Of a stretch of 64,000 bases of DNA, positions 51,211-61,170 are shown piece by piece. The DNA comes from Lucinisca nassula. Taxonomy: Eukaryota; Mollusca; Bivalvia; Lucinida; Lucinidae. Position 1 is the stretch's first letter. The number at the start of each line of letters is the position of its first letter. The position numbers were made by a program, and so were the translations under genes. The notes under the pieces were generated by a model. That model was not told where the DNA came from. It was given only the letters and a program-made list of their open reading frames with translations, and did not search any database. The stretch is taken from positions 92,243,221-92,307,220 of the forward strand of contig OY757021.1 of assembly GCA_963580285.1 (NCBI GenBank). Direction: 5' to 3'.

Positions 51211-51317
51211 CCCAGCAGGCACATGTCGCTAGGGCAACGTCAAATCAACGTCGATGCAACTGATGACGTTGCACCGACGTTGATGTGACGTCACAATTAC
51301 GTACTGTGCCTGCTGGG
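51211..51317. mobile_element. 107-bp MITE with CCCAGCAGGCACA ends
   Basis: CCCAGCAGGCACA at 51211 and TGTGCCTGCTGGG ending at 51317. The interior repeats CAACGTCAAATCAACGTCGA and GACGTTGCACCGACGTTGAT. TA precedes the left end. I recall MITEs with these ends in many aquatic animals, unverified here. Confidence 0.75.
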
Positions 51318-52489
51318 ATAGTTGCCAGTTTTATGACAACACAAAGCGTAGACGCAACTTTCTTGTAAAAGCTTACACTTGTTGACTGATGTGTTTCGCG
51401 GCTCAGTCAAGAACCTGCCTTATGTCGTGCGCTACAATAAAGAAAAACACTTTTTGTGCAATGTTTGAAGTTTTGCGGCATGTGACTTTTATTATTTATC
51501 ACAACATTGTGCTTACATATTCAGTTATTCAGATAAACAACAGAATCGGACAGTGATAACTGTTAGGAGTATATTATTGCTGGCTTGCTACCGTACGGTT
51601 AAGTTTCTAGCGTCACGTACTTCGCATTTAATTAGGTCATGTAAGTGTTATGAGTTTGTACCCTTTCAGCCCTTTATAGCCAAGTACAGATACCTACATA
51701 TGCAAACAGTGTAGAACGGGGTGAGATGGCTCATAGTGATACATCGCATTCTGTTCTACATGATTTGAAATGCTGTTGACGACTTTTGACTAGACACCCA
51801 ATTTACATGTGTAGAATGGACGCGTACAAAATCAGTGACTGAAGAGTGAACTTGAATAGACTCGTGGGTGGAAGGGGTAAAATCTTAACCTGGCCATTTT
51901 GAAATGTAGCAGAGGCCATTTCATCTTTTTTCCCCTTTTTTTCTTTTAAATTGCGACACAAACTTCATATTTCTTACGATTCATTTCAGACAGCTGATTC
52001 AAATGAAATCCAATCACTGAAAAATAAGATAAAAATGTAAATTCGTCTGCTTCATGTTTTGTATGGCGGTTTTAAGTTAACTAACACGTTCATTGTTTGT
52101 TTTACGAAAGGCGTGTGTCGTCTGATCTTTCATGGAACTTTTTCAACTACAGTCGTCGCAAAACCCCTCGCATGATGCAGCTGATCCAAGATAAAATCGT
52201 CAAGTCGTCTACTTCAAAAGTTTGTATTACTCTTACAGGATAACTAATACGCTTGTACAATTTTGATTACTGCGCAAAACCGGACTACATTTTGTGCGGA
52301 CTCATATTTCTATGGCTGTGAAAGCCGGAAGAATTGAAGTCTGAATTACTTTAAACGTGTAGCTCAGCAAGAATAGACAGATAGAATCTGTCATTAAAAA
52401 TATTGTTTCTCCATCCCATAAAGGCTTCATATGTTAATTTGGCCTAAATATGCCCAGCTGTTATTTTTTTTTTTTTTTTTTTTTTTTTT
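51318..52489. repeat. unassigned plus repeat shared with 49.7-50.3 kb
   Basis: 51990-52400 matches segments around SINE-E (see 50069-50464). A T tract is at 52466-52489. No gene recognised. Confidence 0.4.
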
Positions 52490-53618
52490 GTTTAAAGTTA
52501 GTTTGATATTTGAGTGTCTCTGGACCAAGGGCAATGCCTAACCTTGACGTTTGATACTCATGCAGCTTCATTAACTTATTAACCCTTTTTGTACAAAATG
52601 GAATCTTCCTCCTTATATATAGCATTTCAAAATTTAGGGGTGTCAGGTTGTGTTTTCTTCAAAATTGATTTGGAAAATGGCTGAACGTTCTGCAAATAGT
52701 GTAGGCCCTGATGAGACGCCGCGTTCTGCGGCGTCTCATCTGGGCCTGCACTGTTTGCCAACTACCCGTTTGGGGGTTTCCGGTACTAAATGGGTTAAGC
52801 TGATTGCATATACCATCTAAGTTCACAAACAATGGCAGTTTCCGTAAACAAATGATTTCAACTTTAAGCTACATGTACCTTCATCTACTAATTTTCAGAT
52901 CACAGGCGGCAATAGTTTCCGAAAAATACACAGTTTTGGTTTTTTCCCACACATTTAAACCTAAGCAAGCAAAGTTGACTTCGGCCTTAATTTGGTCAAG
53001 GTCATCCAGGGATCATCATCAGAATAAACTATGGCTGGCTTGAGTCTCCAATGCAACATACCAAGTTTCATGAAAATCAAACAACTGGTTCCGACAAAAA
53101 AATTTTTGAAGGGCTTTTACCTTATATGGGCATGGCCCCCATATTGGTCATGTGACCAAACTCATAAATTAATTTTCATTTCCTTGTTTCTAAAAGCTTT
53201 CATATGAAATTTAGTTACAAATGGCTCAGTGGTTCCTGTGGAAAATATCTGCATGACCTTAGGCCAAAGTCAAACTTAAAGAATGACCTTGGCCTTTAAT
53301 ACTCATGTAGTTTCATCCACCCATTTAACTTACTGCATCAACCAATTTTCAGATCACATGCTTCAATAGTTTCTGAAAAAAATACATTGTTTTAAGTTTT
53401 TCTAATATAAACGTCTGTGACAAAATTTAATCTTGGTGTAAAATGGATCAAGGTCATCCAAGGGTCATCATTTTAATCAAACTAAGATGGGCTCGAGTCT
53501 CCAATGCTACATACCAAGTTTCTTAACAATCAGCCTACTGGTTCCTGTGAGGAATTTTGCCTTATATGGGCATGGCGGCCATCTTGGTCATGTTACCAAA
53601 CTAAAATTTATCATTTTT
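52490..53618 (+). repeat. diverged tandem array, ATGGGCATGGCGGCCAT family
   Basis: Repeated blocks CCTTGACGTTTGATACTCAT / CCTTTAATACTCATGTAG, CAATAGTTTC(C/T)GAAAAA, AAGGTCATCCA(A/G)GG, ATACCAAGTTTC and TTATATGGGCATGGC. Interrupted at 52579-52798 by MITE-P. Confidence 0.65.
52579..52798 (-). mobile_element. MITE-P copy 4, hairpin with paired changes
   Basis: TTAACCCTTTTTGTACAAAA at left, CGGTACTAAATGGGTTAA at right. The hairpin reads GATGAGACGCCGC / GCGGCGTCTCATC: both arms changed together relative to the GATCAG / CTGATC of the other copies. Inserted in the tandem array. Confidence 0.85.
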
Positions 53619-54650
53619 ATGCCCCCGCCATGTGAAGAATGGTGGAAAGGGCATATAGTTTTGCCCCTCTCCGTCCGTCCGTTCGTCCGTCCGTGCGTGA
53701 GTGCGCCCGAAACTTAAACGCAGTCAATAACTTTCTTATTTCTGGATGGATTTTTAAATGATTTAGCAGATATATGTTAACCATCATGAGACAATGTGTC
53801 ATCCGCAAAACCCAGATCCATACCTCCAAGGTCAAGGTCATACTTAGAGGTCAAATGTCAAAAAAGGGCCCGAAACTTAAACGCAGACAATTACTTTCTT
53901 ATTTCTGAATGGATTTTGAAATTACTTGGCAGAAATTTTTTATGTTCACCATCATAAGACGATGTGTAGCCCACAAAACCCAGGTCCGTACCTCTAAGGT
54001 CAAGGACGTGCTTAAACGTCAAAGGTCAAAAAAGGTCCGAAACTTAAACGCAGTCAAAAACTCTATTTCTGAATGGATTTGAAATTACTTGGCAGAAATG
54101 TTCACCATCATGAGACGATGTGTAGCTCGCAAAACCCAGGTCTGTACGTCTAAGGTCAAGGTCATACTTAGAGGTCAAAAAAGGGTCTGAAACTTAAACA
54201 CAGTCAATAACTTACTTATTTCTTAATGGATTTTAGAATTATTTTGCATAATTGTTCACCATAATGAGATGTTGTGTCGCTTGCAAATCCAAGGTCAGTA
54301 CTGCCAAGGTCAAGGCCGTACTTAAAGGTCAAAAAAGGGTCTGAAGCTTAAACATGGTTAATAACTTCCTTATTTCTGTATGGATTTTGAAATTAATTTG
54401 CAGAAATGTTCATCATCAGGAGACAATGTGTTATGCACAAAACCAAGGAGGTTTTGTTTGTTTGATTTGAGGTTTAACGTCCCCGTCAACACTGTAAAGG
54501 TCATTTTGGAGACGTTGCTTCCAACACAAAACCCAGGTCCATACCTCCAAGGTCAAGGTCATACGTAGAGGTCAAATGACAAAAACGTGTCCAAAAACTT
54601 AAACACTGTCAATATCTTTCTATGAATTAATACGAGCATCGACAAATTTT
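53619..54650 (+). repeat. CCGT-headed array with AAGGTCAAGGTCA in each unit
   Basis: Head TTTTTATGCCCCCGCCATGT, GTGGAAAGGGCATATAG and GTCCGTCCGTTCGTCCGTCC. GAAACTTAAACGCAGTCA then recurs at about 53710, 53874, 54040, 54188 and 54594 with ~150-166 bp spacing. Each unit has CACCATCATGAGACGATGTG, AAAACCCAGGTCCGTAC and AAGGTCAAGGTCATACTTAG. Confidence 0.75.
54446..54527 (-). mobile_element. 5'-truncated SINE-A (~80 bp) inside the array
   Basis: Only the 3' end is present (complement: TTGGAAGCAACGTCTCC to GACGTTAAACC). The flanks CACAAAACCAAGG and CACAAAACCCAGG are the target duplication, or near-identical array copies, with one mismatch. Confidence 0.75.
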
Positions 54651-54779
54651 CAGACAATCAGCTTACTGGTACCAGCGAATATTTTGAAGGGTGTTGCACA
54701 TTTCAGTACTGGTCATGAACAGACTCCATAAAACCTGCTATTTTCGTTTATTTGTTGTATTCTTTGCTGGATCTAACTG

Positions 54780-54996
54780 TTAACCCTTTCTGTACCAAAT
54801 GGAATCTTCCTCCTTATATATAGCAGGAGTCCATTTCAAAAATGTTTTGTTTTCTTCAAAATTTATTAGGAAAATGGCTGAACATTTTGCAAACAGTGTA
54901 GACCCTGATCAGTCGCCGCGTTCTGTGGCGTTTGATCTGGGCCTGTACTGTTTGCCCTGGTACCCGTTTCGGGGTTTTCGGTACTAAACGGGTTAA
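54780..54996 (-). mobile_element. MITE-P copy 5
   Basis: TTAACCCTTTCTGTACCAAA to CGGTACTAAACGGGTTAA. The hairpin has mismatches (GATCAGTCGCC / GGCGTTTGATC), so this copy is older. Confidence 0.8.
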
Positions 54997-55009
54997 GAAC
55001 TTATTTATC

Positions 55010-55065
55010 TTCACTGCAGGTGTTGTGCCGTGTGGCGGCCGTAGAAAGTTTTCCCGTTCAATTGA
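55010..55065 (-). repeat. fragment of the 386-bp satellite end
   Basis: CACTGCAGGTGTTGTGCCGT, GTGGCGGCCGTAGAA is the inverted end of the satellite unit at 33.7-34.9 kb. It sits directly after MITE-P. Confidence 0.65.
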
Positions 55066-55251
55066 TGCCCCTCGCACCTCGGCGAGACGATTCTAATAAA
55101 TGTCCCCAAAATTTGTTTCTTGGTTAATTTAGGGAAAAAGCATATACTACTCCTTAGTGGGATTTTCTGTAGCGGCGAAGTTAGGTAACAACTATTGTCG
55201 TTATAGCGAGGATCTTCAGAGGTATTGTACGGATGCACACTGATCTGTACC

Positions 55252-55446
55252 TTTGTATTTGTTTGATTTTAGGTTTAACGTCCCCGCCAACACTATTTAG
55301 GTCATTTTGGAGGCGTTGCTTCCAATTTTGTGGGACTTTTACCCGACATTGAGATGAAATGACATCTCAATCCCTGTCGCCCAATGAAACCAATAGGGTT
55401 TATAAGCATGGACGGGCCGACTCGCAGCAGTTTTCCTAGGCAGGCT
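55252..55446 (-). mobile_element. SINE-A copy, 5'-truncated
   Basis: From the tail (GTTTGATTTTAGGTTTAACG) to TTTTCCTAGGCAGGCTA, lacking the head. TSD not evident. Confidence 0.78.
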
Positions 55447-55849
55447 AAAACAGAATCTCTCATGGTGGCCCATATAAGTAAAACGGGGTTTCAGGTAAAA
55501 TGCTGGACAAATCAGTGCACTGAAGCGTAGATATGATTACGAATCGTCCTTGTTGAACTGCAATGTTAAAGCCATTTTCGGTCGAAACTTACATTAAACA
55601 CCTGTTTTGCCCCTTTGACAAAATAAAGTAGCTGATCTACCTAGATACTTACGTATAAAAAAAGTTTATGTAAAATATATATACATAATGAAGATTAACA
55701 TACCAAGGGAGTGTGAAACTGCCAATTTCTGAATTTATCCGTAAAATATTAAATTTTTCATTTGGGTGGTAAACTTCATAAATGCAGCAATTCAAATATG
55801 ACAAATTGATGCACATAAAAAAACTGTGGGCAAAATCCCTCCCATACAT
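55447..55849. other. unassigned interval
   Basis: No repeat or gene recognised. Confidence 0.4.
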
Positions 55850-56084
55850 TTAACCCATTTCAGACCGGAAACCCCTAAAGGGGTACCCTGGCAAACAGTG
55901 TAGGCCCTGATCAGACGCCGCAGAACGCGGCGTCTGATCAGGGCCGCCACTGTTTGCTAAAAGTTCAGTCATTTTCCAAATAAATTTTGAAGAAAACACA
56001 ACCTGACACCCCTAAATTTTGATATGGACGACTGCCATACATGTATATACGGAGGAAGATTCCATTTGGTAAAAAAAGGGTTAA
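55850..56084 (+). mobile_element. MITE-P copy 6
   Basis: TTAACCCATTTCAGACCGGA to TGGTAAAAAAAGGGTTAA; perfect hairpin GATCAGACGCCGC / GCGGCGTCTGATC. Confidence 0.82.
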
Positions 56085-56914
56085 TACATATGATCAACAA
56101 CAAATGCATAGTTTCCTAAGTTACCCAATTCATTTAACGCCTCCTGAAGTTAGTGAATATCACTTTTTGTATTACGAATTTGGAATTTTCTTTTTGTTTG
56201 TTTTTTGTCGTTGTTTTATTATGTTTGTTTGGTTGTTTTTTGTTTTTTTTTGTGTGTGTTTGTTGTTTTTTCCCGCTTTTTCTATGCCCTTGCGGTGTTC
56301 TCAGTACTGCAGAACTGCCTTGCACTTGTTTCAGACACAAAATACCACAAATAGAAAAAATTCTAATGTTCAAAATGTATCATGTTCTCCTCACCTACCC
56401 CTACCCTCCTCTCCTCTCCTCTCCTGCCCACTCCTTTCTTCTACAGTTACTGGGACCCGTCATAGCCAACCACTACTCGCAAGTGCATATTACATACACT
56501 CCGGATTTTTCGGACTGCTCCATTTAACGTCAAAGTCGAAAGGACGCCGAAACTTGTGGCAAGTATCCATGCAAATCATGTCAATGGCATATGGCCAAGC
56601 AAATTTTATTATTGCTTGTCAAAGATCGAACCTGGAACTTCTGGTATCAGAGACAAGAGCACTAAACACTGAGCTACCACGCACTAAATAACGTCGACGA
56701 AAATTGATAAAAGTTTAAAAACTTACAATGTTTCAATGATTTTATTGTAACATATAAGACAAAAAAACATGACATTGCGTGGAAAGTGCATGTATTTGAC
56801 ATTTTACTGATAAATTACATGAAATTAAACTTATTACAAGCAATAAACAATTACTTTATGGAAAGGGGCAGCAGCGCTGCAAATATATTTGTGTGTCCCT
56901 CATGTCAATTGCTT
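56085..56914. other. unassigned; T/G-rich stretch and tRNA-like remnant
   Basis: 56185-56280 is T/G-rich (TTTTTGTTTGTTTTTTGTCG). 56395-56450 is CTCCTCTCCT-rich. On the minus strand at about 56612-56683, GTGGTAGCTCAGTGTTTAGT and GGTTCGATC resemble A and B boxes, probably of a SINE or tRNA pseudogene. The 216-codon open frame across 56041-56691 runs through these simple sequences and is not a gene. Confidence 0.45.
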
Positions 56915-57135
56915 AAGGGAATTGGAACACCTGGCAGATTTTTCTGCCATTTTTCAAAGGTAGACAACTTTTGGGCCTTCTATAAGCCCTGTCCCACTAA
57001 AAAAGGGGTCTACTCTTAAAGGAAAGAACCTGCTCCTCAGCAGCAAATTCTTTAAGAGTTGACCCCTATTGACAGGGAGACAAAATACTTTTGCAGAAGT
57101 TGCTTCCCCTGAAGGTGTATTCATTCCCCTTAAGA
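56915..57135 (+). mobile_element. second copy of the TTTGCTCC hairpin element
   Basis: TTGCTTAAGGGAATTGGAAC at the left and ATTCATTCCCCTTAAGATG at the right are inverted ends. The centre is CTTAAAGGAAAGAACCTGCT / CAGCAGCAAATTCTTTAAGA. GACCCCTATTGACAGGGAGAC matches 15780-15870. More diverged than that copy. Confidence 0.5.
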
Positions 57136-57641
57136 TGTCAAATACAAAAAGATGTTGTCTGCTTTGTCACCTGCTGGTTACTTTAAAAGTAACTGTTGCA
57201 AACAGTGTGGACCCTGATTTCTAGGAGCAGACTGATCAAATTCCACACTGTTTGCTAGTATGCAAAAATATGTTTAGAAAGTTTGCAAGAAGATCCAGCG
57301 GACGACATAAGCAGACTCATGGCATCTTCAGGGTTAAATAAGAATTGTGTGAAACTATTAAAGGAGAAAAAAAAAACAATATGGTATTGCCTTTGTACAA
57401 CGATGGCGAAAAATAGAAATATACTAGGCTACTGATCCCCTTTAAAGCCAGGCTGGGACTGTACATGTCTATAAACATGAAAAAAAAAAACATACAATTA
57501 GCTGCTCACATGTTGCTTTGTCCAACGCACTGGAATATTTGCATGTCACCTTTCAAACATGTATTCTCATAATTTACCGGATGGACAACCAGCTTGGCAT
57601 TTAATGTAAGTCTGAGTGTCTGAAAAGAAACAATTCATTGT
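57136..57641. other. unassigned with MITE-like hairpin remnant
   Basis: GCAAACAGTGTGGACCCTGA near 57198 and CACACTGTTTGCTAG near 57246 resemble the arms around the MITE-P hairpin, but the centre is lost. Confidence 0.4.
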
Positions 57642-57652
57642 ACAACAGTACA

Positions 57653-57934
57653 CCCGGGCCCCGCCCATGGGCTTGAAGAAGTAGATTGGGCTGCATAGAG
57701 CTTCTACGCAGAGCTGAAACCAACAACACATGAGGACTGGTAAACCTTTTTGAAGGTCTAAGCCTGCCCAGTTAGAATGGTGCGAGTCGGACCGTTCCTG
57801 CATATGGGCGGTAGGGATTGAGATAAAATGACATCTCAAGGTCGGGAAAAAGTCCCACAAAATTGGAAGCAACATCTCCAAAATGACCTAAATAGTGTTG
57901 ACGGGGACGTAAAAACTCAATTCAAGCACACAAA
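57653..57934 (+). mobile_element. SINE-A copy, 11-bp TSD
   Basis: TSD ACAACAGTACA at 57642-57652 and 57935-57945. A small internal deletion after GACCGTTCCTGCATA. Confidence 0.88.
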
Positions 57935-58150
57935 ACAACAGTACATCCTACATGCTACAATACCAATCGGACAGCTTTGGTTCCAGTGTCAGACATGCAC
58001 AGCCTCACTTGGAATGGGCCGGTTCATGAGAAACGGATGCCTATACCAAATGCACATACGTGCAGTTTCCGTTTCACCAGGGCTCCGCTGCTCGCGAAAA
58101 AAATGTAATCAAAGCACTGACAGAACTGGTGGGTCGATTGTCTCTGAGTG

Positions 58151-58339
58151 TTTGATTTGAGGTTTAACGTTCCCGTCAGCACGGTATAGGTCATTTTGGA
58201 GACGTTGCTTCCAATTTTGTGGGACTTTTACCCGACATTGAGATGAAATGGCATCTCAAACATTGTCGCCGAATGAAACCAATAGGGTTTATAAGCATGG
58301 ACGGGCCGAGTCGCACCGCTTTGCCTGGGCAGGCTTAGA
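58151..58339 (-). mobile_element. SINE-A copy, 5'-truncated, with paralogous empty site
   Basis: TSD TCTCTGAGTG at 58141-58150 and 58340-58349. The uninterrupted sequence GTCTCTGAGTGTAGGTTGG exists at about 45180 in a paralogous repeat, showing the pre-insertion state. Confidence 0.92.
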
Positions 58340-58417
58340 TCTCTGAGTGTAGGCTGGAAAACTCTTCTGAACGGTGACTTAGACTGCTTTGTTAAACCCA
58401 TAAATTACTCAGTTGTA

Positions 58418-58711
58418 CGGCCCCCGCCCATAGGGGCTGGAAGAAATATATGGGCTCCATGATGCTTCCACGCAGAGCTGATCCGTCCGCACACTAGTAC
58501 TGGTAAACCGCTTACGGGGTATAAGCCTCTCCAGGAACCGCGGTGCGAGGCGGACCGTCCATGCTAATAAACCCTATTGGTTTCATTGGACGACAGGGCT
58601 TGAGAAGTCATTTCATCTCAATGTCGGGTAAAAGTCCCACAAAATTGGAAGCAACGTCTCCAAAATGACCTTTACAGTGTTGACGGGGACGTTAAACCTC
58701 AAATCAATCAA
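58418..58711 (+). mobile_element. SINE-A reference copy, full length 294 bp, 12-bp TSD
   Basis: TSD TACTCAGTTGTA at 58406-58417 and 58712-58723, no mismatch. It sets the family limits: 5' CGGCCCCCGCCCATAGGGGC; 3' GTTGACGGGGACGTTAAACC then CTCAAATCAATCAA. I cannot place convincing A and B boxes in the head, so whether it derives from a tRNA is open. Confidence 0.93.
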
Positions 58712-58723
58712 TACTCAGTTGTA

Positions 58724-59104
58724 AGCAAAATGTGCAGACCCTGATCAGACGCCGCAGAATGCGGCGTCTGATCTGGGTCTACACGATTTGCCAATGTCCC
58801 AGTGCACGAGACCAGTCCAGATTTTACTTTTTACACAGCGTTCTGAAGACACGGAGGGGTAGATTAGTGCTGTTATAATTAACCGGTACCTGTATTTTGT
58901 ACATGGTCAGCCATTGTCATGTGGACAATAGCAGTTGGGGATGGGGGTCTGTAGTTTGTAACATAAGGACGATTGATATAAACAATCCACTCAAAAACCT
59001 TGGGATAGCTTCATGCCAAAGGGTCATGCGTCTAGCCGTACTAAAGCGAAACTTCGATACCGTGTCAGCTCGAATACGGATAGCTCATTTACCAAGGCTT
59101 ATTA
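58724..59104. repeat. interspersed repeat (continues from 58100)
   Basis: GATCAGACGCCGC / GCGGCGTCTGATC hairpin at about 58742-58773, then CACGAGACCAGTCCAGATTT as at 45540. 58880-59104 is unassigned. Confidence 0.5.
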
Positions 59105-59317
59105 TTAACCCTTGTCCTGCTGAGCCCGGATATGCCTTATTTTCGAAACAATGAAGATCCAGATCAGATGGCTTCTGACGAAGCCATCTGATCAGGATCT
59201 ACATTGTTTGCCATTCAGATTGTGAATTTGTTGCAATAATTTGCATCAAGTAATCTGATTGGTTGATAATCGGTAGTGGGTGTGGCATATATGAATATTC
59301 AGCATGACAAGGGTTAA
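59105..59317. mobile_element. MITE-P2, 213 bp, TTAA-flanked
   Basis: Ends TTAACCCTTGTCCTGCTGA and TCAGCATGACAAGGGTTAA are near-perfect inverted repeats starting at TTAA. The central hairpin GATCAGATGGCTTC / GAAGCCATCTGATC keeps the GATCAGA edge of MITE-P but has a different, still perfect, inner stem. piggyBac-type by the TTAA target. Confidence 0.85.
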
Positions 59318-59912
59318 TTAAAGCTCGTTCTAGGGTCTTTCAATAGGTCTAGACAGTCACTAATGGGCACCGCACCACTCCCAAATGTTATGTCAAATAT
59401 TATGTTAAATGTTACCCTTATATTAGTGGTCTTATATGCTTGCATATTTTTTATGGCTTTGCTCTGCTATCCTGCATGTTCCAGAATTCTCATTTACTCC
59501 TAATTTCTGAGTAATTTACTCCAGCTTTGTAAGTCTCAACAAAAAAGCATGGTAAAACTCCAACTATTTTTACTGCCATAAAAGCGTACTGCGCTGAATT
59601 TATAAATTAAGCCACGCATATTACCAGCTATCCAGTCCGGCTCACAAGGTTCTGAAAGTGTGCAAAAAAAACACAGTGACCTTTCCAGAGTTATCTTAGT
59701 ATCAATCATTACTAACATAAGCCAGATTCCCAATACACTCCATCTTGCAGTAAAATAAATAAACTTTCATTTGGACTGAGAAGAGCTGGCTTATACTTGC
59801 TTTGTATAAATAATAAATAATAAATAATATATAATTTACAGAGTACATTTTTCATTTCATTTTAACTCTCATACATGTAGTTCGAACTTGCTTGTTGATG
59901 TTTTTAAGTTGC

Positions 59913-59917
<5 letters not shown>
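59318..59917. other. unassigned AT-rich interval
   Basis: (AATAAAT)n-like run near 59805-59830. No gene recognised. Confidence 0.45.
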
Positions 59918-59965
<48 letters not shown>

Positions 59966-59966
59966 G
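59918..59966. repeat. T tract followed by G tract
   Basis: About 26 T then about 22 G. An unusual abrupt homopolymer switch; the length is likely unreliable. Confidence 0.9.
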
Positions 59967-60473
59967 TTGTAGGAAGGAGGGAGTTGTTTGGTTTTAACAT
60001 GTTTGAAAACTACTTAAAATACACCCAATAAAAGACTGTGCAGTGGCCAAGGACCCTTTTGCCTGGCACCTCTCAAAAAGCCTATTTTATAATTAATCAA
60101 TGATCAGTATATTGAGACTTTAATACAATTTGAGTGGTCATGCGGTTTTGCAGATTTTGCAGTATTACATGCAATAGTCTGTTACATGCAATAGTCTCCG
60201 GTCTCCACCCATCGGCGCTTGAAGAAATAGATGGGCTCAGAGTATATGCAGCAGCATGCGGCATGTTATCATTGTTTGCATGAAAATAAATAAATTCTGC
60301 AATTAATGATTAAATAGCAAATGGAATTGTATCTGTCCATAGTACAAGGTAGAAGATTAAGGGACAATGTTTCTTATTTCTTGTTAGAAACATACATATG
60401 TTGCGGTTATTTAAAATCCCCTCCAATAGGCAATTGGACAAAGTACCAAAAATGTGACTTATTTTGTTGGATA
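59967..60473. other. unassigned; SINE-A head fragment
   Basis: CACCCATCGGCGCTTGAAGA, AATAGATGGGCT at about 60196-60237 is a SINE-A head fragment. The rest is unassigned. Confidence 0.45.
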
Positions 60474-61170
60474 AATAAACATGTATGGATCGGTGGCTCG
60501 GTCGGTAGAGTGTTCGCACGCTATGCGAGGGGCCCTAGGTTCGAGTCCCGGTCGAGCCATGTTCGTTTTCCTTCCCTGTGACATATGGTGGCCACCGCGT
60601 CTGAGGGCATGAAAGAGTATGAAAAATGTCTCGTAGCTGGCTGGATATGACTTAGAAATTAGGGACAAATCTCATTATACAGGGGGAAAATATAACAGGT
60701 CGACCGTGTGGCTCGGACTGTGTTCGCACAATATGCGAGAGGTCCTGGGTTCGAGTCCCGATCAAGCAATGGTCTCTCTCCACCCCTGTGACCAGTGGGT
60801 CCAGCAACGCTTCTGAGGATATGAAAGAGTATGAAAAATAAGCCTCACAGCTGGACTGGATGAATCTCATTAGGCGGGTTGGGGGGGGGGGGGGGGCGGG
60901 GATTTACCAGGTCGACCGTGTGGCTGAGTAACTCAGTCGGTAGAGTTTTCGCACAATATGTGAGTGAGTGAGTGTTTAAGTTTTACGTCTCACCAACAGC
61001 TTAGGTCATACGAAGACGGGACCTCGGTTTAAAGACACATCCGAAAGTCTGCAGAAGCCCGGGATCGATCCTGCGACCCCTGGTTTACAAGGCGAAATAG
61101 CGTAACCACTACACCACGGAGGGTTCTACAATATGTGAGAGGTCCTTGTTTCGAGTCCTGGTCGAGCCAT
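60474..61170 (+). mobile_element. SINE-C trimer, split by SINE-B
   Basis: Three tRNA-like heads in a row share GGCTCGG or GGCTGAGTAACTCAGTCGG and TTCGCAC, each followed by GGTTCGAGTCCCGGTCGAG or a variant. B boxes lie near 60541, 60750 and 61151, spaced about 209 and (after removing the SINE-B insert) 226 bp. The body between has GAGGGCATGAAAGAGTATGA and AATCTCATTA. A G-run at 60883-60899 interrupts it. Confidence 0.78.
60965..61127 (-). mobile_element. SINE-B copy inside SINE-C, 12-bp TSD
   Basis: Perfect TSD ACAATATGTGAG at 60953-60964 and 61128-61139, lying in the SINE-C anticodon-stem region. tRNA-like head at the right, (GTGA)n-type tail at the left. Confidence 0.93.

Noticed and set aside
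56041..56691. A 216-codon open frame as a membrane protein gene
   Set aside because: It crosses the end of MITE-P, T/G-rich and CTCCT simple repeats and a tRNA-like remnant. Its hydrophobic Phe/Val/Cys stretch comes from the T/G-rich run.
60482..60560. Functional tRNA genes at the tRNA-like heads (also 26.0-26.3, 10.65-10.72, 43.5, 46.6, 50.0 and 60.7 kb)
   Set aside because: A and B boxes are present, but each head runs on into a SINE body and tail, most have TSDs, and the cloverleaf is imperfect (for example C rather than T at position 33 of SINE-C).
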